Shown here piece by piece: positions 49,878-63,364 of a stretch of DNA of 64,000 bases. A program made the position numbers and the translations under genes. Source of the DNA: Heterodera schachtii (lineage: Eukaryota > Nematoda > Chromadorea > Rhabditida > Heteroderidae); assembly GCA_023374025.1 (NCBI GenBank), contig SIJG01000146.1:43524-107523 (forward strand), in the 5' to 3' direction. Position 1 is the stretch's first letter. Every line of letters starts with the position of its first letter. The notes beneath the pieces were generated by a model. The model had not been told where the DNA came from. It did not search any database and saw only the letters and a list, made by a program, of their open reading frames with translations.

Positions 49878-50923
49878 CATACATTTAAAGCATTAAACCG
49901 CAATAAAAGGAATTAAAAAATTAATAAGCAGAACCTCGAAGAATACAGCCGAAGTAATGTGGTGATTTACATGTGAAAATAAATTAAAAAGTTTTAATAA
50001 ATTAAGAAGCAATTTGAAAAAAATATAAAAATAAAGGAAGGTATGATAATATATTTTATATAAAAAAGTTTATTAAAATCGATTTATTAAAATACCAATT
50101 AATTTTGTAAAATTTTTCATTTTTGCCAGAAATAATAAAAATAAATATTTTTTCGTATCTTAATAAATAGGAAATATTTACTAAAGATAAATTTTTTAAA
50201 CAAAATTTAATTGGAAAAAAATATTTTATTAAAATCGATTTATTAAAATACTAATTGATTTTTTCGAAAGGGAAAGCTCGGCAATAAAGAACAAAGAACA
50301 TTAAGAAATAAGAAAATAACACATATTCATCTTTTTGATCAGCATCAAAAATTACCTATCATAAATTTTCGTAATTTTTCTCTATAAATTGAGTTATTCG
50401 TTGTTAAACATTTTGCTGCAATACTTTTATACCCCATTAGAATTATCTGATTGACCGCTCCATTTATTTTTTATAGGTTCATTAAATCAATTATCATTTT
50501 TGCATTTCTGTTAGGCTATTAGTTGAAGTATTTTAAACTGACTTTTTTAAGAATTACATTTTTTGATTTCTATTCAAATAATATTCTAATTATCTCATTT
50601 AAAAAACCATGTAAATAATAATAAAACATTAAAAAAAATTATGCTTTTTACTGTTTCTCGCTATGTATTAATATATAAAATTTCTCTAAACAAATTCTAA
50701 TATAAACGACGAAAAATAAATATTTATACTAAATAAAATTTATTTATATTTTGAAAACTTTCATTAAAAAACTTATAATTTCTTCCAGCTGAATTTTACC
50801 TCTAATTCTGAATGACAAATCGTTAAATTAATAAACTCCTTTAATAATCATTTAAAAAGAATAAAATCCACAAACTTACTGAAAAATAAATACTTTTTAT
50901 TATTGTAAATGAACAAAAAGGCA
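49878..50923. other. AT-rich DNA without a gene
   Basis: Nothing recognised. TTATTAAAATCGATTTATTA occurs twice, near 50070-50090 and 50225-50245, as a minor local duplication. Confidence 0.45.
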
Positions 50924-53900
50924 CAATGTTGTTCGCCTTAAAATTTAATGCAGCGCTGACCAACGTGAAAGTTAGATTAAAAGTTAGAAAAATAATTTAT
51001 TAAAAAAGAAATTTATTTTTAATATTAAATATCAATAAAATATCGAACGATTCATATAACGGTGACATTCATTAAATTAATTAAATTTTATATTTTTAGT
51101 TATTGGCCAACAATTTATTTATATTAATGAAACATATCACCGAAGTAAAGGCTATATCAATGACCTAAAGGAAGAAGCTCTAAAGTAATGTCAGTCGAAC
51201 TTTAAATGAGGAAAAAAATAACACATTAAAAACATTATATTCTCAATTTTTATACAGATAAATAAATAAATAAATATAACGTTAAATTTATGAATACGTG
51301 TAAAGATTTTGGTCAAAATTGAACATGAAAAACGCAAAATAAATAAATAAATTTAATTAAATCCTTCATAAAGATAAAGAAAAAATACATAAATAAAAAA
51401 TAATAAATTCTAAAAAAATAAAAATTTAATTTTTGCTACAGACATAATAAACATTTGAATATTAACAGATTAATAACTATAGGTTATGAACTAATTAAAA
51501 AAGTGGACAAATTTGGAAATAAAAGAAAAGAACGATAAGTAATAAAAAAAATACACCACCTAAAAAATAATAAAGCCCATAACCTAAATTATACGGAAGC
51601 GATTAATAATTACTTTAAATGATTTATTAATTGTAAATTCCTAAAAAATAAAACAAGCCATATTAATACCTAAAAAATCACTAACCTCAATTTTGATTAT
51701 TATAATTTATTCAAATTATGCAACAAAAAAAAAACGACGAAAGAATAAAATGAACAATTTTAAAATATAAAATTACAATTAAAATAAAACTATTTTTATT
51801 TTAATGGGAATAAATTAGTAAGAAAGTTAGAAATTTTTAGATGGTGATAAAAATTTTAAAAAATTAACAAATATTTGTTAAAAAATTCTCAAATTCGTTG
51901 CTTCAATTAATTCACTTACAAACAAACAAAATAAAAAAATGCATGACATATATCCCATGGAGCTAAATCACACAGCGATGGTACAGGATAATAACAATAA
52001 AATTAAATATAAATTATAAATATAAAACCAGCAAAATTACAATTTAAAAAAATGAAAAAAGAAAAAGTGGGGCAAAATTTCTTCTTATTATATTTGGAAT
52101 GAAAACAAATAATATTCAAAAATATGTGAAAAGATACATATAATTACGAAAAAAAAGTGAAAATGGAAGAAAAAGTTTAATTAAAACAAATGTCATAAAT
52201 TAATTTGTGTATTTAATTTAATGACAAGAATATTATCATTAAAATTTCAAGTAATTATTGTATAAAAATTAAAAGTTCATTATGAAATAAAAGACCTACT
52301 TTACGATTATGATTAGGCAAACTTGTTGAGTAATTCAAATAAAAAATCTGAATTTTTTCATATTAATTTATTAAAATGTTAGAAAAAAACTATGTTTAGT
52401 ATTAAAAATCAATATTTATAAATAAGTAAATAAAAGTTTTAATAGCTATACTTTGATTTAAATAATAATTTTTTTAAAAATATTTTCACTTAAAAACAAA
52501 TACATAAAGTGGTTTATAAATATTATATATACACTAAAGTCAAAAGAAAAAAATTTGCTACAATTTTGGAATGATTTTGTTAATAAGAAATTTTTATTAT
52601 ATTTTTGGTATTTAAAAACCAAACATAAAAAAATTGTCTTAATGTTACAGCAAATTTACTAAAAATAATAACTTCTTGGTATTATTACAATAAATTAAAA
52701 ATAATAAAAAAATCAATAAACATAAACTCCCAGTGAATGAATCAATGCGAGATTTTTCAGCATGAGAAAAAAAATGAGGAACTTAACCTGTCAAAAGAAT
52801 TATTCCATAATTTTTCGATTCATACAAGTATAAAAATTAATGAAATGAAGCCATTTTGTTAATTATGCAATTAATTGAAAATTATTTAAGCAATCGACTA
52901 AGGGATTTAATGAAAATTGTATCTAATTTGTAATTTATAAAATAATAAAGTAAATCTAACATTTGAAATATTATTAATTTAAAAATATTTATTTCCCAAA
53001 AACAATGGTAAAAATTTTGAAGCAAAAAAATATTTTATCAAATGAGATAAATTGCTTGTATAATATTCAAATTGGAAAAAATAATAATATCATTTATCAG
53101 CACCAAGCGCAAAAAAACATAAAACTTTGTATTTAAGCATAAATAATACCTGCAAAAAATGTATTTTAAAGCAGAGTAAAGTAAAAATATTATTAAAAAT
53201 AAACTGAAAAATAAAAGTTAGATAATAATCATTAGAGCTTCTTTTTTTAGGTAAGAAAAATCGCGAAATATGTAAATAACATATGTATAAAAATGATAAA
53301 ATATTTATTAAATATGTACAAAAATGCCCAAATATGTACTAAAATACGTAATTAAAATTTTTTAAATGGTTTTTTTAAATTCTTCGTAAAGAGTAATTAC
53401 GTACAAATGCAATAAAAATGACCTAAATAGTCTTAGAAATCAACGTTTAGTATTTTAAAAATTAACATTTGGTATCAGTTTTTTGAAAAAAAACGATTTT
53501 TTAGGATACATTTTCAAGAAAAAATATTAGATTTTCACAAGAAATTTCTATAAATTCTTAAAATTTTTGAAAAAATTGTGTAATTTTGGGTATTTAATCC
53601 AATATTAATCGTAGGAAAATTTAAAATATATTTTTCTTAATAATTTCAGAAATTTATAAAATATGGAATGTCTTTAATAACTTAAAAATTAAAATATTGT
53701 ATATCTTACTTGATTTAATAAACTTGAATATCAGTTTATTTATCATGTCATAAAATCTCAAAAAATTTATTTGAATCAAATAACAACTTTTAATAATTAT
53801 CCAATTGGCAAATTAATTAAATTTTAATTTAATCATTTGTAATTATGAAATATTTTCGGTCCATTTATCTATTATATATTTTAATTCAAATTTAAAAAGA

Positions 53901-55346
53901 TATTTAAATAAAATTATTAATTCACTTAACAAACACTTAAAAATATTATTTAAGCAATATGCGGTATTTTCGTTTTTAAGTATTCAGCTCTAAATGTAAA
54001 AAAAAATTTTAAATAAATTTATTATATTAAAAATAAATTCTAAAATCAATAAAAAATTTATAAATAAATAAATCATACTTTATTCAAAATTAAAAAATTA
54101 TTTAATCTTAACGAGTAATATAAATTCGAGAACATTTTTTGCTCCTCAGGACAACATTGATGCACTAGAAATGCATTTATTAATTAATTAATTATTAAAT
54201 AAAGAACGAAAAAGAAGAAAAAATTATGAATGTGTATTTAAACAAAACTAAATAATAATCAAATTTTAAATGCTATAATAAAAAATATCTTAAAATGCAT
54301 TTATTATTAATTAATTATAAATTTAGATAAATGCTCAACAGAAACCGCAAAATAATGTAGAAGGAAAATTATATTAAATAAAATTATAATATCCTAATCA
54401 AAATTATACTTTTTAAGAGTAATTTTTTATTATTTAAATGGTCAGGAGTCTCCTCTAGGAGTTCGACCAGTTAAGGCTTTTACTTTTTTCAAAAAAAAAG
54501 ATTTGTATAAGAAAGCATAGAATATTTACAATTACAAATAAAAAGTTCCTTAATGAAAACATATCGATAAATAAATAAAAGATTAACCATAATTCATTGA
54601 CCAAAACCGATCAAGATTATAATAAATATAAAAGAATAAACTTCAAAGTGCACATTTAACCGTTCATCAAAAACAACCTTTACAGCTCAAAGTATAATTT
54701 TAAATAGAAAATTAATATAATTTCAAATTTTAATTATTTGATTACATTAAAAAATTTACCAATAAATACTAAATGCGTAAAATTAAGGTAAATTAAAATA
54801 CTTGGAAAGTATATTAAAATAATATAGGGATAACAAGTTTTGTAAATTGTGCCTTTTATTATTTCTTAGATTAAAGGCGTATTATTGAATTATTCTTCTA
54901 TGTTCGATTAAATCCAGATTTATTAAGTTCTTGATTAAGATTTTTTGGAATCGCAGCGAAATATTATTTAAAAGATTTGTTTTAATAATCATTTTATTCT
55001 TTTTGAGATGTTTATTGATTTGATAAATGTATATTAATCATTTGCAATTATTCACTCGGAGATTATCCTTAGATTTTTCGTTTGTAAAGTTGATTTTAAC
55101 TTTGATTTGAATTAATAAAAATATGATGAAATTTAAATAATAAAGAAATAATTCTTATTATTTTTGGCTACCAACGATTTGCAATCACTATACTTAAATT
55201 AAAAAAATTACCAACACAATTTAAAATTTAATTGACATTATATCTGCTGCTTAAATTTCATTAAGTTTTGACATATGTAAACTCATAACGACAAGGCAAA
55301 TTTTATTTTCTTATAATATATAATTCATAAATTTAATAACACGACC
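50924..55346. repeat. 4.42-kb tandem unit, copy 1
   Basis: First of 2.33 head-to-tail copies. The unit starts at CAATGTTGTTCGCC and is 4423 bp here. It is A-rich for most of its length and T-rich after about 54.85 kb. It has no frame of 60 codons or more and no terminal repeat that would mark it as one transposon. Internal landmarks are GCAGCGCTGACC near its start, AAATATGTAC words near 53270-53350, and a hairpin cluster at 54439-54469. Confidence 0.95.
54439..54469. repeat. Hairpin cluster in tandem unit, copy 1
   Basis: TGGTC (54439-54443) and GACCA (54465-54469) enclose alternating GGAG, CTCC and GGAG blocks. Two alternative small stems are therefore possible. The same sequence is kept unchanged in copy 2 at 58864-58894. 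Confidence 0.55.
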
Positions 55347-58300
55347 CAATGTTGTTCGCCTTAAAATTTAATGCAGCGCTGACCAACGTGAAAGTTAGAT
55401 TAAAAGTTAGAAAAATAATTTATTAAAAAAGAAATTTATTTTTAATATTAAATATCAATAAAATATCGAACGATTCATATAACGGTGACATTCATTAAAT
55501 TAATTAAATTTTATATTTTTAGTTATTGGCCAACAATTTATTTATATTAATGAAACATATCACCGAAGTAAAGGCTATATCAATGACCTAAAGGAAGAAG
55601 CTCTAAAGTAATGTCAGTCGAACTTTAAATGAGGGAAAAAATAACACATTAAAAACATTATATTCTCAATTTTTATACAGATAAATAAATAAATAAATAT
55701 AACGTTAAATTTATGAATACGTGTAAAGATTTTGGTCAAAATTGAACATGAAAAACGCAAAATAAATAAATAAATTTAATTAAATCCTTCATAAAGATAA
55801 AGAAAAAATACATAAATAAAAAATAATAAATTCTAAAAAAATAAAAATTTAATTTTTGCTACAGACATAATAAACATTTGAATATTAACAGATTAATAAC
55901 TATAGGTTATGAACTAATTAAAAAAGTGGACAAATTTGGAAATAAAAGAAAAGAACGATAAGTAATAAAAAAAAATACACCACCTAAAAAATAATAAAGC
56001 CCATAACCTAAATTATACGGAAGCGATTAATAATTACTTTAAATGATTTATTAATTGTAAATTCCTAAAAAATAAAACAAGCCATATTAATACCTAAAAA
56101 ATCACTAACCTCAATTTTGATTATTATAATTTATTCAAATTATGCAACAAAAAAAAAACGACGAAAGAATAAAATGAACAATTTTAAAATATAAAATTAC
56201 AATTAAAATAAAACTATTTTTATTTTAATGGGAATAAATTAGTAAGAAAGTTAGAAATTTTTAGATGGTGATAAAAATTTTAAAAAATTAACAAATATTT
56301 GTTAAAAAATTCTCAAATTCGTTGTTTCAATTAATTCACTTACAAACAAACAAAATAAAAAAATGCATGACATATATCCCATGGAGCTAAATCACACAGC
56401 GATGGTACAGGATAATAACAATAAAATTAAATATAAATTATAAATATAAAACCAGCAAAATTACAATTTAAAAAAATGAAAAAAGAAAAAGTGGGGCAAA
56501 ATTTCTTCTTATTATATTTGGAATGAAAACAAATAATATTCAAAAATATGTGAAAAGATACATATAATTACGAAAAAAAAGTGAAAATGGAAGAAAAAGT
56601 TTAATTAAAACAAATGTCATAAATTAATTTGTGTATTTAATTTAATGACAAGAATATTATCATTAAAATTTCAAGTAATTATTGTATAAAAATTAAAAGT
56701 TCATTATGAAATAAAAGACCTACTTTACGATTATGATTAGGCAAACTTGTTGAGTAATTCAAATAAAAAATCTGAATTTTTTCATATTAATTTATTAAAA
56801 TGTTAGAAAAAAACTATGTTTAGTATTAAAAATCAATATTTATAAATAAGTAAATAAAAGTTTTAATAGCTATACTTTGATTTAAATAATAATTTTTTTA
56901 AAAATATTTTCACTTAAAAACAAATACATAAAGTGGTTTATAAATATTATATATACACTAAAGTCAAAAGAAAAAAATTTGCTACAATTTTGGAATGATT
57001 TTGTTAATAAGAAATTTTTATTATATTTTTGGTATTTAAAAACCAAACATAAAAAAATTGTCTTAATGTTACAGCAAATTTACTAAAAATAATAACTTCT
57101 TGGTATTATTACAATAAATTAAAAATAATAAAAAAAATCAATAAACATAAACTCCCAGTGAATGAATCAATGCGAGATTTTTCAGCATGAGAAAAAAAAT
57201 GAGGAACTTAACCTGTCAAAAGAATTATTCCATAATTTTTCGATTCATACAAGTATAAAAATTAATGAAATGAAGCCATTTTGTTAATTATGCAATTAAT
57301 TGAAAATTATTTAAGCAATCGACTAAGGGATTTAATGAAAATTGTATCTAATTTGTAATTTATAAAATAATAAAGTAAATCTAACATTTGAAATATTATT
57401 AATTTAAAAATATTTATTTCCCAAAAACAATGGTAAAAATTTTGAAGCAAAAAAATATTTTATCAAATGAGATAAATTGCTTGTATAATATTCAAATTGG
57501 AAAAAATAATAATATCATTTATCAGCACCAAGCGCAAAAAAACATAAAACTTTGTATTTAAGCATAAATAATACCTGCAAAAAATGTATTTTAAAGCAGA
57601 GTAAAGTAAAAATATTATTAAAAATAAACTGAAAAATAAAAGTTAGATAATAATCATTAGAGCTTCTTTTTTTAGGTAAGAAAAATCGCGAAATATGTAA
57701 ATAACATATGTATAAAAATGATAAAATATTTATTAAATATGTACAAAAATGCCCAAATATGTACTAAAATACGTAATTAAAATTTTTTAAATGGTTTTTT
57801 TAAATTCTTCGTAAAGAGTAATTACGTACAAATGCAATAAAAATGACCTAAATAGTCTTAGAAATCAACGTTTAGTATTTTAAAAATTAACATTTGGTAT
57901 CAGTTTTTTGAAAAAAAACGATTTTTTAGGATACATTTTCAAGAAAAAATATTAGATTTTCACAAGAAATTTCTATAAATTCTTAAAATTTTTGAAAAAA
58001 TTGTGTAATTTTGGGTATTTAATCCAATATTAATCGTAGGAAAATTTAAAATATATTTTTCTTAATAATTTCAGAAATTTATAAAATATGGAATGTCTTT
58101 AATAACTTAAAAATTAAAATATTGTATATCTTACTTGATTTAATAAACTTGAATATCAGTTTATTTATCATGTCATAAAATCTCAAAAAATTTATTTGAA
58201 TCAAATAACAACTTTTAATAATTATCCAATTGGCAAATTAATTAAATTTTAATTTAATCATTTGTAATTATGAAATATTTTCGGTCCATTTATCTATTAT

Positions 58301-59772
58301 ATATTTTAATTCAAATTTAAAAAGATATTTAAATAAAATTATTAATTCACTTAACAAACACTTAAAAATATTATTTAAGCAATATGCGGTATTTTCGTTT
58401 TTAAGTATTCAGCTCTAAATGTAAAAAAAAATTTTAAATAAATTTATTATATTAAAAATAAATTCTAAAATCAATAAAAAATTTATAAATAAATAAATCA
58501 TACTTTATTCAAAATTAAAAAATTATTTAATCTTAACGAGTAATATAAATTCGAGAACATTTTTTGCTCCTCAGGACAACATTGATGCACTAGAAATGCA
58601 TTTATTAATTAATTAATTATTAAATAAAGAACGAAAAAGAAGAAAAAATTATGAATGTGTATTTAAACAAAACTAAATAATAATCAAATTTTAAATGCTA
58701 TAATAAAAAATATCTTAAAATGCATTTATTATTAATTAATTATAAATTTAGATAAATGCTCAACAGAAACCGCAAAATAATGTAGAAGGAAAATTATATT
58801 AAATAAAATTATAATATCCTAATCAAAATTATACTTTTTAAGAGTAATTTTTTATTATTTAAATGGTCAGGAGTCTCCTCTAGGAGTTCGACCAGTTAAG
58901 GCTTTTACTTTTTTCAAAAAAAAAGATTTGTATAAGAAAGCATAGAATATTTACAATTACAAATAAAAAGTTCCTTAATGAAAACATATCGATAAATAAA
59001 TAAAAGATTAACCATAATTCATTGACCAAAACCGATCAAGATTATAATAAATATAAAAGAATAAACTTCAAAGTGCACATTTAACCGTTCATCAAAAACA
59101 ACCTTTACAGCTCAAAGTATAATTTTAAATAGAAAATTAATATAATTTCAAATTTTAATTATTTGATTACATTAAAAAATTTACCAATAAATACTAAATG
59201 CGTAAAATTAAGGTAAATTAAAATACTTGGAAAGTATATTAAAATAATATAGGGATAACAAGTTTTGTAAATTGTGCCTTTTATTATTTCTTAGATTAAA
59301 GGCGTATTATTGAATTATTCTTCTATGTTCGATTAAATCCAGATTTATTAAGTTCTTGATTAAGATTTTTTGGAATCGCAGCGAAATATTATTTAAAAGA
59401 TTTGTTTTAATAATCATTTTATTCTTTTTGAGATGTTTATTGATTTGATAAATGTATATTAATCATTTGCAATTATTCACTCGGAGATTATCCTTAGATT
59501 TTTCGTTTGTAAAGTTGATTTTAACTTTGATTTGAATTAATAAAAATATGATGAAATTTAAATAATAAAGAAATAATTCTTATTATTTTTGGCTACCAAC
59601 GATTTGCAATCACTATACTTAAATTAAAAAAAATTACCAACACAATTTAAAATTTAATTGACATTATATCTGCTGCTTAAATTTCATTAAGTTTTGACAT
59701 ATGTAAACTCATAACGACAAGGCAAATTTTATTTTCTTATAATATATAATTCATAAATTTAATAACACGACC
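55347..59772. repeat. 4.42-kb tandem unit, copy 2
   Basis: Second copy, 4426 bp. Differences from copy 1 are a handful of substitutions (for example GAGGG for GAGGA near 55633, and GTTGTTTC for GTTGCTTC near 56323) and one-base changes in A runs. Identity by eye is above 99 percent. The left junction differs from copy 1, with ACACGACC in front of CAATGTTG instead of AAAAAGGCA. Confidence 0.95.
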
Positions 59773-61212
59773 CAATGTTGTTCGCCTTAAAATTTAATGC
59801 AGCGCTGACCAACGTGAAAGTTAGATTAAAAGTTAGAAAAATAATTTATTAAAAAAGAAATTTATTTTTAATATTAAATATCAATAAAATATCGAACGAT
59901 TCATATAACGGTGACATTCATTAAATTAATTAAATTTTATATTTTTAGTTATTGGCCAACAATTTATTTATATTAATGAAACATATCACCGAAGTAAAGG
60001 CTATATCAATGACCTAAAGGAAGAAGCTCTAAAGTAATGTCAGTCGAACTTTAAATGAGGGAAAAAATAACACATTAAAAACATTATATTCTCAATTTTT
60101 ATACAGATAAATAAATAAATAAATATAACGTTAAATTTATGAATACGTGTAAAGATTTTGGTCAAAATTGAACATGAAAAACGCAAAATAAATAAATAAA
60201 TTTAATTAAATCCTTCATAAAGATAAAGAAAAAATACATAAATAAAAAATAATAAATTCTAAAAAAATAAAAATTTAATTTTTGCTACAGACATAATAAA
60301 CATTTGAATATTAACAGATTAATAACTATAGGTTATGAACTAATTAAAAAAGTGGACAAATTTGGAAATAAAAGAAAAGAACGATAAGTAATAAAAAAAA
60401 TACACCACCTAAAAAATAATAAAGCCCATAACCTAAATTATACGGAAGCGATTAATAATTACTTTAAATGATTTATTAATTGTAAATTCCTAAAAAATAA
60501 AACAAGCCATATTAATACCTAAAAAATCACTAACCTCAATTTTGATTATTATAATTTATTCAAATTATGCAACAAAAAAAAAACGACGAAAGAATAAAAT
60601 GAACAATTTTAAAATATAAAATTACAATTAAAATAAAACTATTTTTATTTTAATGGGAATAAATTAGTAAGAAAGTTAGAAATTTTTAGATGGTGATAAA
60701 AATTTTAAAAAATTAACAAATATTTGTTAAAAAATTCTCAAATTCGTTGCTTCAATTAATTCACTTACAAACAAACAAAATAAAAAAATGCATGACATAT
60801 ATCCCATGGAGCTAAATCACACAGCGATGGTACAGGATAATAACAATAAAATTAAATATAAATTATAAATATAAAACCAGCAAAATTACAATTTAAAAAA
60901 ATGAAAAAAGAAAAAGTGGGGCAAAATTTCTTCTTATTATATTTGGAATGAAAACAAATAATATTCAAAAATATGTGAAAAGATACATATAATTACGAAA
61001 AAAAAGTGAAAATGGAAGAAAAAGTTTAATTAAAACAAATGTCATAAATTAATTTGTGTATTTAATTTAATGACAAGAATATTATCATTAAAATTTCGAG
61101 TAATTATTGTATAAAAATTAAAAGTTCATTATGAAATAAAAGACCTACTTTACGATTATGATTAGGCAAACTTGTTGAGTAATTCAAATAAAAAATCTGA
61201 ATTTTTTCATAT
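59773..61212. repeat. 4.42-kb tandem unit, copy 3 (first 1440 bp only)
   Basis: The third copy breaks off after TTTTTTCATAT, where copies 1 and 2 continue TAATTTATT and this one continues GATAAAGTTT. At the GTTGCTTC site it agrees with copy 1, and at the GAGGG site with copy 2. It has a private change, TTTCGAGTAA for TTTCAAGTAA, near 61098. Confidence 0.95.
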
Positions 61213-61490
61213 GATAAAGTTTAAAAAAGGATGCGAGCGATGTATAAATAACAATGAAGAAGTTACCTTAAAAACTAATATTTGCTTTTAATTAAAATAA
61301 TTATTTTTGGGTTTTCAATATAAATAGATGCAAAATTTCGAAAAAACAAACAATAATAAAACAATCTTACAATAATAGAAAATTCACTCGGAACCCATTT
61401 AAAATAACACCGAAAAGTTTTATTATATTTAAACCAATAAGTTTAATTAATTTCACTAAGATTAAAATTTTTCTTATAAATGACTGCTGC
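61213..61490. other. AT-rich DNA up to the hAT insertion
   Basis: Nothing recognised. Confidence 0.5.
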
Positions 61491-61575
61491 ATATAGAGTA
61501 GAGTTCGGGTACGGACCGGACCCGTATACGGGTTTTTACGGGTCCGTAGTCCGTGGTCCGTTTTTTTTTTGCGCC

Positions 61576-61660
61576 GATACGGACTTATACGGAGTAAGGG
61601 TTTTACGGGTTTTTAGTCCGTAAGTCCGTAGTCCGTATGGGTGCCTAGTCCGTAGTCCTG
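61576..61660. repeat. hAT subterminal block, left
   Basis: GC-rich block from GATACGGACTTATACGG to CGTAGTCCTG, repeated in the same orientation at 62405-62489. Multiple GTCCGTA words on both strands may serve as transposase binding sites, as subterminal repeats do in other hAT elements. Confidence 0.85.
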
Positions 61661-61936
61661 GTCCGGGTCCGTACAATTCCTGATACGGATTACGGACTAT
61701 TTTTTTAATACAATTTCTATTAAATATTTGATTTTAGCGCTTACATTTCGCCAATTTTTTGATAATAAATTTGAATTTGATAAAATTTTTCACATTCTTT
61801 GTTTTAATTCCTATATAGAACGGTTTTTTATGTAAGAAACAGCTCACTATATAAAAAAATACACCAAATATCACCTACTCTAAGGAGAATGCAGGCAATA
61901 AAAAATTTAATCTTTTTTTAAACAAAAATCCTCTAA

Positions 61937-62226
61937 GGTCCTTCCCAAAATCCATCTGACATTGATGATGAGCTCATCAAATATCTGGCCAGTGGTTGTG
62001 TTAATTCACGCGAGGACCCGCTGACAGCTTGGCGACAAATGGCACCCAAATTCCCAATTTTGTCAAAAATTGCACGCAAATTTCTCACTGCACCTGCCAC
62101 CAGTGTTCCGAGTGAAGCTACTTTTAAAGTGGCGAGAGAGTTTACGATTACAGAAGGTCAAAATTGAAGCCAGAAACAGCGGAAATGTTGATTTTTCTTA
62201 ATAAGTTGCTCCCAAATATCAATTAA
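61937..62226 (+). pseudogene. hAT transposase C-terminal dimerisation domain, truncated and frameshifted
   Basis: The frame covers the hAT C-terminal dimerisation region as seen in ZBED-type transposases: SDIDDELIKYLASG, then DPLTAWRQMAPKFPILSKIA, then the family signature region PATSVPSEATF, then ITEGQN and a stop at 62165-62167. A change of one frame at about 62161 brings in the rest, [18 protein letters not shown], ending in TAA at 62224-62226. The BED zinc finger and the catalytic RNase H-like part are missing. Just before the domain is an in-frame TAA at 61934. It cannot make transposase but shows which family mobilised the element. Confidence 0.88.
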
Positions 62227-62404
62227 AATATTAATTTATCATTATCTCGCAATTTTATTTTTTCTGGTTAAAGCTGCTGTTAAATGTTGATAATAAAATT
62301 TAGAACGAATCTATATTGGTATTTTAGTAAAAAAATTTGTTTTTTTCTTGATAAAAAATATTTTCAAAAAACCCTGATCCGTATACGGGTCCGTATTTTT
62401 CCTG

Positions 62405-62489
62405 GATATGGACTTATACGGAGTAAGGGTTTTACGGGTTTTTAGTCCGTAAGTCCGTAGTCCGTATGGGTGCCTAGTCCGTAGTCCTG
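62405..62489. repeat. hAT subterminal block, right
   Basis: Direct copy of the left block 61576-61660, with GATATGG in place of GATACGG. Direct rather than inverted orientation is unusual for blocks at opposite ends of a transposon. A 79-codon minus-strand frame at 62311-62550 only translates this block. Confidence 0.85.
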
Positions 62490-62533
62490 ACCCTGGTCCG
62501 TATTTTCTTAAAATACCGATCTCTAATATAGAG

Positions 62534-63356
62534 TATGATAACAAATACAATAAATTTAAAATACTTTAAAACATTTAGAAGTAAAATTCCAAAAATAAAT
62601 GTATTTAATACAAAAAAGAGTTGCAGATTAATTTTAAGAGATAGATTTAATATTAAAATATAGATTATATGTTTAATTATTTAAGCATAGGTTTTTTATT
62701 TAAAAAATTACTTAATTAAATAATTAATGTAAATTCCAATCACCGCCTGAAGACTGTGAAACAACAACACCGTGTCGCATTTTTAAAGCAAATAATATCA
62801 AATTTTATAAATTGAAGAAATGCAATGTAAGGTCAATTAATCTACGCATAAATACGCAAAATTTACGCAAACAAATAGCATTTTTGTGTACAGGAAATCA
62901 TTAAGCATGAACATTTAATGATTATTAATATATAATTGATTTCGTTCTGATGGCATACAAAATTAAAATGAATTTTGTTTATAAAATTCGGAAAATTTTT
63001 GTTTTTAACAGATTAAGTTAAATATCTAATTTTATATGTTTTGATGTCAATGTTTAGAAATTTGTTGAAGCAGATGATTCTGCAACGGTTCCAAGTTAAT
63101 TAAAATAAAGCTTAATTGATAATTTAATTACTGAGTATCTATAGGAAAAAATAATTAGATAATATTAGTTACAAATTTAAAAGAAAGAAATGAACCATAA
63201 TTTATTAGAACAGAATTTCAAGTTTAATCAATAAAATTAAATTAAATATTGTAAATAATACTTAAAAAAATTTATTGAATAATACGAATGAATGCATGTT
63301 TTTTTTGAAAAAACATTTTCTAAATGTAAGACGATATATATAATTTAACTATGATT
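62534..63356. other. AT-rich DNA between two elements
   Basis: Nothing recognised apart from AT-rich background. Confidence 0.5.
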
Positions 63357-63364
63357 AATATTTA

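Larger units (their letters stand above)
61499..62525. mobile_element. hAT-superfamily DNA transposon, internally deleted (1027 bp)
   Basis: The element is bounded by a perfect 8-bp target duplication, ATATAGAG, at 61491-61498 and 62526-62533. Its ends are TAGAGTTCGG on the left and, reverse-complemented, TAGAGATCGG on the right, which fits the hAT terminal style TAGNG. Inside the ends are GC-rich words built from GTCCGTA and TACGGGT. An 85-bp block is present near both ends in direct orientation (61576-61660 and 62405-62489) with about one difference. The middle holds only the C-terminal part of a transposase, so the copy is non-autonomous. It probably arose by internal deletion of a several-kb parent. 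Confidence 0.92.

Noticed and set aside
54835..54845. Resemblance to the I-SceI homing endonuclease site (TAGGGATAACA)
   Set aside because: Only the first part of the 18-bp site matches, and no endonuclease gene or intron is present.
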